From Microcaldota archaeon (lineage in GTDB: Archaea > Micrarchaeota > Micrarchaeia > Anstonellales > Bilamarchaeaceae), in NCBI GenBank assembly GCA_030668565.1, contig DAOVFD010000003.1, positions 1 through 20,552 of the forward strand: a DNA stretch of 20,552 nt, given 5' to 3'. Numbering within the stretch: position 1 is the first letter of the stretch; the number at the start of each line of letters is the position of its first letter. A program made the translations under genes and the position numbers. The notes beneath the pieces are model-generated. The model did no database searches. It was given only the letters and a program-made list of their open reading frames with translations, and was not told where the DNA came from. Positions 13,722 through 20,204 of this stretch are shown here, one piece after another.

Positions 13722-14975
13722 TCATCCTTTCCTTATTTCATCAAGTGCTTTCTTTGCGAAATCCGAAGTATAATTATTTTCCTTCGCCATTTTTTCCGCA
13801 ACCCCGTCTATCTCTTCAGGAGTTGAAGCTCCTGCCAAAACCGCAATGTTCCTTGCATGAAGTTTCATATGGCCTTCCTGTATTCCTGTTGTCGTAAGCG
13901 CATAAAGGGCAGCAAAGTTATTGGCAAGCCCGACGCATGCCATAATCATTCCAAGTTCCTGCGAAGTTTTGGCACCAATTATCTTAAGATTTACTTTTGC
14001 AGTGTCCAGTGTCCCTGTTGCTCCTCCAACAGTTGCAACAGCCATGGGCAATTCTATAGTTCCCGTCAAATTGCCCTCTTTATCTTTTTCAAAATGCGTA
14101 ATCGGTTTGTACTTCCCACTAATCGCAGCATAAGCGTGCATCCCTGCTTCGATTGCCCTCCAGTCCTGTCCGCATGCAAGTGCAACAGCATCTATCCCGT
14201 TCATTGCCCCCTTGTTATGCGTTGCACACCTGTAAATATCGTTTGCCGCAAGCTCGTAACCGTCAAGTATTTTATCCACAGCGCCTTCACCCAGCTTATC
14301 TTTTTTCCATACCGCTCTGGCCCTTACCTTTCTTTTTGTCGCAAGGTTGGATATTATCCTGAGCCTGGTTTCACCGCCTGCAAATTCCGCAACAGTGGGA
14401 CTTACCGCCTCAAGCATGGTGTTCATCATATTGGCTCCCATGGCATCTCTCATATCAACCTCGAATTCCGCAATGACCATGTCCCTTCTTGGAGTTTTAA
14501 GCATTCTGAAAACAACGTCTCTTATTCCCCCACCGTATTTTTCAAGGTTTTTCAGCTGTTCGCTGCACAGCTTCATAATGTCCTCTTTCTTTTCTTCAAG
14601 TTTCTTTACTGCAGCAACCGCGTCATCCACTCCTACGAGCTGAATCTGTCCTATCATAACCGGTTCTTCCGCTTCTGCCCTGAATCCGTCAGGAAGGGTT
14701 AATTTCGCTGCCTTGGATGCCGCGGCTATGACTGAAGGCTCTTCTATCGCCATCGGTACCAGATATTCCTTTCCATTGACTTTGAAATTAGTGGCGATTC
14801 CCAGGGGAAGATGAACAGCACCGATGGCATTCTCCACCATCCTGTCCGCAACTTCAATCTTCAATGCCCCGCCATCCCTAAGAAGTTCTGCCTCTTCGTC
14901 TGTAAGTCCTGCAACCTCCTTTATTTTTTTCAATCTTTCTTCTACACTGAGTTTGTAAAATCCGGATAATTCCAT
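13722..14975 (-). CDS. mvaA: HMG-CoA reductase, class II (bacterial type)
   Basis: The enzyme reduces HMG-CoA to mevalonate, the entry to archaeal isoprenoid synthesis. All catalytic residues of the family are visible: E79 in AIEEPSVIAAAS, K255 in THNKGAMNGIDAV, D271 in GQDWRAIEAG and H369 in QEGHMKLHA. Features such as ENAIGAVHLPLGIATNF (48-64), DAMGANMMNT (177-186) and the 417-residue length mark class II, the form best known from bacteria such as Pseudomonas mevalonii. Many archaea use class I instead, so this gene was probably acquired or exchanged at some point. A GGTGAT site lies close before the ATG. It is the middle gene of a regulator-reductase-transferase operon. Confidence 0.96.
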   Translation of the reverse strand: MELSGFYKLSVEERLKKIKEVAGLTDEEAELLRDGGALKIEVADRMVENAIGAVHLPLGIATNFKVNGKEYLVPMAIEEPSVIAAASKAAKLTLPDGFRAEAEEPVMIGQIQLVGVDDAVAAVKKLEEKKEDIMKLCSEQLKNLEKYGGGIRDVVFRMLKTPRRDMVIAEFEVDMRDAMGANMMNTMLEAVSPTVAEFAGGETRLRIISNLATKRKVRARAVWKKDKLGEGAVDKILDGYELAANDIYRCATHNKGAMNGIDAVALACGQDWRAIEAGMHAYAAISGKYKPITHFEKDKEGNLTGTIELPMAVATVGGATGTLDTAKVNLKIIGAKTSQELGMIMACVGLANNFAALYALTTTGIQEGHMKLHARNIAVLAGASTPEEIDGVAEKMAKENNYTSDFAKKALDEIRKG

Positions 14976-14987
14976 AGTATTATCACC

Positions 14988-15440
14988 CTATTTATAGCTG
15001 CTTTCAAGCCTCTTCAGCGCTTTTTCTATGTTGAAGAAAGTACTGTCTGTTTTATTTTTATAAAAATTCTTAAATACATCGGAAAGCCTTTCCCCGTTCC
15101 CGTCTCCAAAGTAATATTTTCCTTTTTTCCTCTCCAGTACGCCCATGTTTGTGAGCCTCTGGAGATGGTAGTAAACCGCTTTGGGATTCTGTTCCTGCCC
15201 GTTGAGTTCCCCGAGACGTTCTATTATCTCCTTTGTGGTCGGTTCATCTCCCTTCAGATGAAATTCAATAAGAATGTCGAAGATGTCAAGCAGCAGGGTC
15301 CTGCTCTCATTCGGCATTATAAGGCCCAGCGAAAGGGCCAGCCATCTTACTATTGACTTTCTTGCAAGAAGAACATCGTCAGGAAGTGCAAGCTCCCGTA
15401 TTACCATCTCTGATTTTATGAGTTTTGCCTCCGGAATCAT
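14988..15440 (-). CDS. Winged-helix transcriptional regulator upstream of HMG-CoA reductase
   Basis: The product has 150 residues. Its middle part (about 48-110) reads as a winged helix: a helix LLLDIFDILIEFHL, then TTKEIIERLGEL, a recognition-type helix NPKAVYYHLQRLTNMGVLE, and a wing RKKGKYYFGD. This is the general arrangement of archaeal ArsR/PadR-like regulators, without an obvious ligand or metal site. The first 45 and last 35 residues are helical and may give dimerisation. The gap to the HMG-CoA reductase gene is 12 bases, and it is the first gene of the operon, so it may regulate that operon. Its promoter looks leaderless. Confidence 0.82.
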   Translation of the reverse strand: MIPEAKLIKSEMVIRELALPDDVLLARKSIVRWLALSLGLIMPNESRTLLLDIFDILIEFHLKGDEPTTKEIIERLGELNGQEQNPKAVYYHLQRLTNMGVLERKKGKYYFGDGNGERLSDVFKNFYKNKTDSTFFNIEKALKRLESSYK

Positions 15441-15453
15441 GCTTTTAATTTCT

Positions 15454-15876
15454 ATGACAACAATTAAAATGTTATTTCTCTTAGTACTTTCAGCAGGTGA
15501 TTATCTGATAGGGTTGAAAGTGAGAACTCATCCGAACGTTATTTTTGCATATTCGGCCAACCACACAGAGATAATACTTCGTGTGGAGAACCGGGGAAAG
15601 GAGCCGGTGTGGTGCGAGGCAGAAGTGAAGGTTCCTGGAAAAATATCGCTCAGCCCGACCAGCGAGCTTGGCCGTGGAAGGGTGAGGCTTGGAATAATAA
15701 CGAAAAAGGAATACCTCGAAAAGGCAATCAGGGTATTTGCAAACAATTACACCAATCCCCAGATTTACAGGGTGGTCATGACGCTATACGTTTTCAACAG
15801 GGACGGGGTAATCGAGACAAGAATGGAAAAACCTGTGGATATAAGATGCGAGCTTAAAAAAGAAGAAACATTATAG
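15454..15876 (+). CDS. Unrecognised protein, beta-rich, possibly Ig-like fold
   Basis: The frame encodes up to 140 residues. From LIGLKVRTHPNVIFAYSANH onward the sequence alternates beta-type segments (TEIILRVENRG, PVWCEAEVKVP, IYRVVMTLYVFN), as in Ig-like or CARDB-type domains, ending in EKPVDIRCELKKEETL. I do not recognise a family. The start is uncertain: ATG 15454 or 15469 would give a hydrophobic, signal-like N terminus, but they lie in the promoter of the divergent regulator gene; TTG 15514 or GTG 15520, after a GGTGA at 15496-15500, would give a cytoplasmic protein. Gene length against its neighbours and codon regularity argue that the downstream part is real. Confidence 0.65.
   Translation: MTTIKMLFLLVLSAGDYLIGLKVRTHPNVIFAYSANHTEIILRVENRGKEPVWCEAEVKVPGKISLSPTSELGRGRVRLGIITKKEYLEKAIRVFANNYTNPQIYRVVMTLYVFNRDGVIETRMEKPVDIRCELKKEETL
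15461..15470 (-). promoter_or_regulatory. TATA box of the regulator-HMG-CoA reductase operon
   Basis: ATTTTAATTG on the minus strand is centred about 26 bases before the ATG at 15440, and no ribosome site precedes that ATG, so the mRNA is probably leaderless. The box lies within the first codons of the divergent gene if that gene starts at 15454. Confidence 0.5.
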
Positions 15877-15877
15877 G

Positions 15878-16777
15878 TTATTTTTTCTTTTCCTCTTTCT
15901 TTGGTTCTTCTTTTGTTTCTTTGGGCTTTTCCTTTTTCTTCTTTGCTTTCTTCCTTGGGGCTTTCTTCTCTTCTTTCTTTGGTGCTTCCTTTTCTTCCTT
16001 GGGTGCTTCTTTCTCCTCCTCTTTAGGTTTTTCTTTTGTTTCTTTGGGCTTCTCCTTTGGTTCTTCCTTTGCCTTTTCTTCCTTCTTTGGTTCCTCTTTT
16101 GTTTCTTTCGGCTTCTCCTCTTCTGTCTTTACCTCTTCGGCAGCCTCGGGTGCTTTCTCCTCTTTCTCTTCAATCATTTTTTCGAAATAGCCGAGGTCGT
16201 ATTTGAATTCATCGTAAGAGCTTATTTTTTCCTGTGCAAGCATGAGTTCCCTGCTGAGAATGTAGAATACGAGTGCGAGGGAGCGTCTTCCCTTGTTGTT
16301 TATCGGAATCACGAAGTCTATGAATTTTGTTTCGTTGTCAGTGTCGCACAAGGCAATAACAGGCACACCGTTCTTTGCACTTTCGGATATTGCCGCCCTT
16401 TCACCTTTCGGGTCGCATACGAGAATGATTTCAGGTTCCTTGAAGTTCTTTGAACTGAGATTGGTCATTGTTCCGGGCACGAACCTTCCTTTTACTACAG
16501 GTATTCCGGTAAGTGCTGAGAATCTTGATGCAGGGCCGCTTGAATAAATTCTTGAAGCCACTATGAGCACGTTTTCAGGATTGTATCTTGCAAGGAGTTT
16601 TGCGGCCTCGATAAGCCTCTCGGCCGTTTTTCTTATGTCCAAAATGTAAAGTCCGTCGTTCCTTCTTTTGAATACGAATTCTTTCATGTCATTGGTTCTT
16701 ATCATCGTACCTATGTGAACTCCTGCTTCAAGAAGCATATCCTGTTTGACAGGCAACCCAGCTGTTTTTTCAACCAT
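15878..16777 (-). CDS. rpsB: Ribosomal protein uS2 with long charged C-terminal tail
   Basis: Residues 1-202 form a standard uS2 (LLEAGVHIGTMIRTNDMKEFV, ARYNPENVLIVASR, RFVPGTMTN, PEIILVCDP, VPVIALCDTDN, NNKGRRSLALVFYILSREL). Residues about 203-299 are an added tail made almost only of E, K, P, A and T, with a repeated EKPKETKEEPKKEEK segment near both ends. The protein sits on the small subunit near the mRNA exit. A strong GGAGGT site lies about 10 bases before the ATG. It is the last gene seen of the ribosomal operon, after tRNA-Pro. The stop is next to that of the convergent unrecognised gene. Confidence 0.96.
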   Translation of the reverse strand: MVEKTAGLPVKQDMLLEAGVHIGTMIRTNDMKEFVFKRRNDGLYILDIRKTAERLIEAAKLLARYNPENVLIVASRIYSSGPASRFSALTGIPVVKGRFVPGTMTNLSSKNFKEPEIILVCDPKGERAAISESAKNGVPVIALCDTDNETKFIDFVIPINNKGRRSLALVFYILSRELMLAQEKISSYDEFKYDLGYFEKMIEEKEEKAPEAAEEVKTEEEKPKETKEEPKKEEKAKEEPKEKPKETKEKPKEEEKEAPKEEKEAPKKEEKKAPRKKAKKKKEKPKETKEEPKKEEKKK

Positions 16778-16804
16778 ACGTATTACCTCCTTTATTTTTT
16801 GGAA

Positions 16805-16820
16805 ATTTCGTAACCGAAAT
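16805..16820 (-). repeat. Hairpin between tRNA-Pro and the uS2 gene
   Basis: ATTTCG and CGAAAT form a perfect 6-bp stem with a four-base loop, one base beyond the tRNA 3' end on the transcribed strand. It could mark the cleavage or end point of the tRNA, or act in the uS2 leader. Confidence 0.45.
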
Positions 16821-16821
16821 A

Positions 16822-16895
16822 TGGGGCCGCCGAGATTTGAACTCAGATTACGAACACCCCAAGCTCGCAGGATAACCAGGTTACCTTACGGCCCC
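16822..16895 (-). tRNA. tRNA-Pro (GGG anticodon)
   Basis: The minus strand folds as a full cloverleaf of 74 bases: acceptor GGGGCCG with CGGCCCC, a short D stem AGG/CCT, anticodon stem CGAGC/GTTCG with loop TTGGGGT (anticodon GGG, proline), a four-base variable loop, T stem CTGAG/CTCGG with loop TTCAAAT, and discriminator A. CCA is not encoded, which is normal in archaea. No intron is present. It lies six bases after the RNA polymerase subunit N gene and before uS2, so it is most likely cut out of the operon transcript by RNase P and RNase Z. Confidence 0.93.
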
Positions 16896-16901
16896 AGGTG
16901 A

Positions 16902-17096
16902 TTATACCCGTGTATACTTTGTCATGGTATCCACGATGTCTACATGCGAGATGAACATTCTCCTACAGCAGTATCTGTGGACCCCGAGTTCATCCATCGC
17001 GACCTCGGGCGACTTCTCCTTAACCAGTTTCTCGTAATCCCCATACAAGTGCCCTATAACGGCACCACACGTAAAACATCTTACCGGAAATTCCAA
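16902..17096 (-). CDS. rpoN: DNA-directed RNA polymerase subunit N (Rpb10)
   Basis: This 64-residue zinc protein is a core subunit of archaeal RNA polymerase and matches eukaryotic Rpb10. The zinc ligands are C7 and C10 (RCFTCG) and the adjacent pair C43 C44 (HRYCCRRMF). Length and order are normal. The start codon is TTG, set by a GGTGAT site just before it; an ATG is not available in place. The gene lies between uS9 and tRNA-Pro in the conserved archaeal operon. Confidence 0.97.
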   Translation of the reverse strand: MEFPVRCFTCGAVIGHLYGDYEKLVKEKSPEVAMDELGVHRYCCRRMFISHVDIVDTMTKYTRV

Positions 17097-17111
17097 ACTA
17101 TCACCTTATGA

Positions 17112-17567
17112 TTATCTGTATGACTTCTGGTATCTTGCCCTTGCTTTCGGTCCTCTGTATTTCTTCGACTCAACCCTTCTTGTATCCTCAACAAGCAGGG
17201 ACCTGTCTATTGAACTGAACTTATCCTTGAGGTTCATCTTGTCGAAGTATTCCACAAGAGCCTTTGCTATCGCGGTTCTCGCTGCCTGTGCCTGCCCCAT
17301 AACTCCGCCACCGTTTACTGAAACACTGATATCTATTTCGTTTGCTTCAGGACCTATGTATCTGAGCGGCTCCCTTATTATCTCCCTGATGTACTTGTTG
17401 TTGAAAGACTGGAGGGTTTTACGGTTTATTCTTACTGTTCCCTTTCCCTTTCTTATCCTTGCCCTTGCCTTGCACTCCTTTCTCTTTCCCCTTGCTGTCG
17501 AAATTTTCTCCTTCGGAGCCCTTTTCTTTGGTTTTTTTGTTCTTTTCTTCTTTTTTTCTGCAACCAT
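17112..17567 (-). CDS. rpsI: Ribosomal protein uS9
   Basis: The family core is clear: STARGKRKECKARARIRKGKG near the start, NGGGVMGQAQAARTAIAKAL in the middle, and the RYQKSYR end that reaches the decoding centre (the conserved C-terminal lysine-arginine tail). The 151-residue form carries about 20 extra lysine-rich residues at the N terminus. A GGTAGG site precedes the ATG. The uL13 stop is five bases upstream. Confidence 0.97.
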   Translation of the reverse strand: MVAEKKKKRTKKPKKRAPKEKISTARGKRKECKARARIRKGKGTVRINRKTLQSFNNKYIREIIREPLRYIGPEANEIDISVSVNGGGVMGQAQAARTAIAKALVEYFDKMNLKDKFSSIDRSLLVEDTRRVESKKYRGPKARARYQKSYR

Positions 17568-17572
17568 AATAC

Positions 17573-17986
17573 CTACCTTTTATGCCCGAGCCTTTTACAA
17601 AGCGTTTCAACCGTAATGTGCGGTGATATGCCGTCATGCTTTTTGGCCTTGAATTCACCGGCTTTCAGTTCTTTTGGATTGCCGGTATAAACAATTATCC
17701 TTTTGTACGCCTCTTTACCCCTTGCCGTTTTCCACGGAAGCATTCCCCTTATCATTCTCTTTACAAGCATGTAGGGTACCTTTGGCCATTTTGGTGAATG
17801 CTCTGGATCTGCCTTGTTCTTCGCTCTTCTTCTTTCGAGATATCTTTCAATAAGGTCAGCGGGTCTTCCATTGAGTATTATCCTCTCGGCATTTATGAGA
17901 TGTACTTCCTCCCCTGTCATTGCTTTTTTGGCAACAAGGCTGGCCATCCTGCCGAAAATAACATCAGTTCCGTCAATTACTATCAT
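17573..17986 (-). CDS. rplM: Ribosomal protein uL13
   Basis: The product starts MIVIDGTDVIFGRMASLVAK and continues with INAERIILNGRP, the usual uL13 N-terminal domain, then WPKVPYMLVKRMIRGMLPWK and a basic C terminus. ATG at 17986 is chosen: a GTG nine bases upstream at 17995 is part of the GGTGAT ribosome site. The size of 137 residues fits archaeal uL13. It is followed closely by uS9 in the operon. Confidence 0.97.
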   Translation of the reverse strand: MIVIDGTDVIFGRMASLVAKKAMTGEEVHLINAERIILNGRPADLIERYLERRRAKNKADPEHSPKWPKVPYMLVKRMIRGMLPWKTARGKEAYKRIIVYTGNPKELKAGEFKAKKHDGISPHITVETLCKRLGHKR

Positions 17987-17995
17987 GATTATCAC

Positions 17996-18367
17996 CTATT
18001 TCAGGAGCAGCACGTCCTTGCCGCCCGGGTTTGACTTGTAAAGGTTTTCTATAGAGATTACCTTTCCTCCCGCATCGGTTATCAGTTTCCTTGCGCTGTC
18101 ACTGAATGAAAATGCCGCCACGGTAAGTTTCTTTGAGAGGCTTCCTGAGCCCAGCACCTTTCCGGGCACCAGGACAATTCCCCCGTCGTTTCCGTATGAC
18201 TCAAGCTTGCTGATGTTGACCTGGACCCTCTGCCGTCTGGGCCGTGAGAGTTCGTAGACCACCCTTTTCCATATCGGCTTCTTCTCCTTGATGAGCACTT
18301 CTATCAGGGAGAGTAAAACCGGATTATCCTTTCTGGATTTGAGTTTCTTTATGCTCGTTGTTTTCAT
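17996..18367 (-). CDS. rpl18e: Ribosomal protein eL18 (L18e)
   Basis: This archaeal/eukaryotic-only large-subunit protein is recognised by WKRVVYELSRPRRQRVQVNISKLE, then VLVPGKVLGSGSLSKKLTVAA and a C-terminal KLITDAGGKVISIENL. At 123 residues it is normal. It is the first gene of the operon here, with a leader of about 40 bases carrying AAGGTGAT just before the ATG. Its stop lies within the ribosome site of uL13. Confidence 0.96.
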   Translation of the reverse strand: MKTTSIKKLKSRKDNPVLLSLIEVLIKEKKPIWKRVVYELSRPRRQRVQVNISKLESYGNDGGIVLVPGKVLGSGSLSKKLTVAAFSFSDSARKLITDAGGKVISIENLYKSNPGGKDVLLLK

Positions 18368-18372
18368 TTGGA

Positions 18373-18436
18373 ATCACCTTGCGGCTCGCTCTACATACAT
18401 AGAACTGACGCCAAAAAGCGCAGATATTCTTAAATA
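18373..18436 (-). promoter_or_regulatory. Promoter and leader of the ribosomal operon
   Basis: On the minus strand TATTTAAGA (18428-18436) is the likely TATA box, with transcription starting near 18406. The leader of about 40 bases ends in a good GGTGAT site (18373-18378). The divergent exonuclease gene has its own TATA box only nine bases away, so the two promoters must compete or be coordinated. Confidence 0.55.
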
Positions 18437-18444
18437 GGCGAAGG

Positions 18445-18453
18445 TTTTTAAAA
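18445..18453 (+). promoter_or_regulatory. TATA box of the exonuclease-like gene
   Basis: TTTTTAAAA is centred 29 bases before the ATG at 18478. The in-frame ATG at 18457 would lie inside the promoter and upstream of the predicted transcription start, so it is not used. Confidence 0.6.
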
Positions 18454-18477
18454 GAAATGTTGTCTGAGGTCTTGTTT

Positions 18478-19032
18478 ATGGCACGCTATTATTTGGATAT
18501 AGAAACTTATTCCAGGGGACCTAGGCCAAATCCCCTCAGGGACGAGATAATTACCATCCAGTACCAGCAGATAGACCCCTACGGGGAACCGGTAGGCGAC
18601 CTCAACATCCTGAAATCATGGGAATCGTCCGAGGAGCAGATTGTGAAGAATTTTTATTCAAGATTCATGCAGAACAGAAGAACCTGGGACTTCGTTCCGG
18701 TAGGCTTCAACCTTAATTTCGAATTTGATTTCTTCAGGTTCAAGTTCGCAAAATACGTTGGAACGAGAATGAGCGAATCGGAGTTCCACAGCATGCCTTA
18801 CATAGACCTGAAGCATTTTGCGGTTCTGCTTAACGGAGGGGAATTCAAGGGCTCAGGCCTTCACAGGTTCAGCTCAAAGCCGTGCAGCGGCAGTGTAATA
18901 AAGGATTATTATGAAAACAAAAACTATCGGGCAATAGAGGAATATATAAAAATGGAGACTGTTGCATTCATCGATTTTTACAGGAAAATAATAAAGAATT
19001 CTGATAAATGGAAAAAGGACCTTGTTCCCTAG
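18478..19032 (+). CDS. DEDD-type 3'-5' exonuclease-like (RNase H fold) protein
   Basis: The 184-residue product has the three exonuclease blocks of the DnaQ/RNase H-like group: ExoI YLDIETY (D and E), ExoII VGFNLNFEFDFF (D) and an ExoIII-like block EYIKMETVAFIDF. In the third block the usual Y-x3-D appears as Y-x3-E, or the Asp of FID is used. This resembles the exonuclease domain of family B polymerases, but no polymerase domain is attached, so it is a stand-alone protein. A leaderless start at 18478 is likely from the TATA box. Role in repair or RNA processing is inferred only from the fold. Confidence 0.75.
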   Translation: MARYYLDIETYSRGPRPNPLRDEIITIQYQQIDPYGEPVGDLNILKSWESSEEQIVKNFYSRFMQNRRTWDFVPVGFNLNFEFDFFRFKFAKYVGTRMSESEFHSMPYIDLKHFAVLLNGGEFKGSGLHRFSSKPCSGSVIKDYYENKNYRAIEEYIKMETVAFIDFYRKIIKNSDKWKKDLVP

Positions 19033-20147
19033 CCCCCCCCGTCAAATATCTGGTAGAGCATCAGAATGAAGAGGCAGAACAGTATTATTCCTGATAAAAG
19101 GTGTATCTGCCTGATGTATTTTTCTCTCATTTCCCCTATCTCCTCAACACTTGTTCTGCCCATGTATACTACAAATGCTATAGCCGCCATCGGCAGAACA
19201 AACACGAAGTTGTAAACTACAAGGTAGAGAAGGGACCTTAGTGTTACTGCCTTTGCTATCATACTGAGGACCATGAGATACGGTCCTGAGGAACAGGGAA
19301 GCAGAAACAACGAGCACAGGAAAGCTGCAAACGCAACCCCAGGTATGGAAGTAGCGCCCTTCATTATTTTCTTGATATAAGGTCTCATGAACATTGGCAT
19401 CTCAACAGAAAAGAATCCCGGCCTGTATCTGAAATATGCGTTGAATTCCATAATCGAAAGCAGCAATGCCGCTACTGTTACTACATAATAGAATATATTT
19501 GTCAGGCCGGTGCTTGTTATCGCCGTAAGGATTCCAAGACCCATGAGGAAGTATGCAACGAAAATCACCGCTATGAAGGTTGTGGCCGCCAGTGCCATTT
19601 TCTTTTTTCCTTTTGATATCAGTATCACTCCCAAAAGCATAACCATGACTGTAATGGTGCATGGATTTATGGAATCTACGAGTGCAGCACCCAGGATGGT
19701 TACAATAGTGAGCTGAGTGGTAACATCTCTTTCTTCTATCGGACTGAATGAGTGTTCTGTGAAAACCCCTCCCATAGTTGCATTTGAAACATGCCCATCG
19801 AATATTTCCCTGAATCTGTCTTTGCTCACTTCGCCTATTATCATCGAGCGGTTTTCTACGAGCATAGTCGGCACTCCTCCCTGATTTGGGTCAATGCCGA
19901 ACTGTATGTATGCGTTGAACATCTCCTGCCTATTCTTGGAATCAAAATAAATTTCCTTTTCCTCAATATTAAGGTCATACTCGGATTGCAGTTCCTCAAG
20001 CGTCTGGACGACCCTTAAACAATGTGGGCATCCTGTGCCGTAATACTCGATAACATTTATGCCGTCATCTGTGTCCGGGGCAGCGCTGACAATTCCGGAT
20101 ATGATAATCAGTGAAAGCAATAGAACTAATGGCTTCATGGTTTCCAT
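19029..20147 (-). CDS. Exported thioredoxin domain fused to DsbD/CcdA-like membrane domain
   Basis: The 372-residue protein starts with a signal peptide (residues 1-23), then a thioredoxin-fold domain with active site C40-P-H-C43 (GTGCPHCLRVV) and a cis-proline turn GGVPTML. From about residue 140 there are some six membrane spans with the DsbD/CcdA cysteines in INPCTITVM (C163) and LPCSSGPY (C285). Such proteins pass electrons across the membrane to keep disulfides in check. The order, thioredoxin first and membrane part second, is reversed relative to the C-terminal thioredoxin of DsbD. The stop overlaps that of the convergent exonuclease gene by two bases. A run of eight C residues (plus strand) encodes the final glycines. 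Confidence 0.88.
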   Translation of the reverse strand: METMKPLVLLLSLIIISGIVSAAPDTDDGINVIEYYGTGCPHCLRVVQTLEELQSEYDLNIEEKEIYFDSKNRQEMFNAYIQFGIDPNQGGVPTMLVENRSMIIGEVSKDRFREIFDGHVSNATMGGVFTEHSFSPIEERDVTTQLTIVTILGAALVDSINPCTITVMVMLLGVILISKGKKKMALAATTFIAVIFVAYFLMGLGILTAITSTGLTNIFYYVVTVAALLLSIMEFNAYFRYRPGFFSVEMPMFMRPYIKKIMKGATSIPGVAFAAFLCSLFLLPCSSGPYLMVLSMIAKAVTLRSLLYLVVYNFVFVLPMAAIAFVVYMGRTSVEEIGEMREKYIRQIHLLSGIILFCLFILMLYQIFDGGG

Positions 20148-20170
20148 GTTTCTCTTTTTTGAACTAAGGT

Positions 20171-20178
20171 TTTTAATT
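20171..20178 (-). promoter_or_regulatory. TATA box of the thioredoxin-DsbD-like gene
   Basis: AATTAAAA on the minus strand is centred 27 bases before the ATG at 20147. The mRNA is therefore probably leaderless and starts at that ATG, not at the second in-frame ATG at 20138. Confidence 0.5.
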
Positions 20179-20204
20179 GGTTATGTTTTTGTCAGGTGTT
20201 TGAC

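Noticed and set aside
13857..14702. 281-residue plus-strand frame opposite HMG-CoA reductase
   Set aside because: It is the mirror of a certain gene, has no family motif, and is rich in Cys/Phe/Ser as expected for an antisense frame.
15274..15453. Upstream extension of the unrecognised plus-strand gene to the ATG at 15274
   Set aside because: It would overlap the regulator gene by more than 160 bases on the opposite strand, and the added residues are antisense-like.
15921..16190. Ser/Phe-rich plus-strand frame opposite the uS2 tail
   Set aside because: It is the complement of the E/K-rich codons of the uS2 tail; composition alone explains its length.
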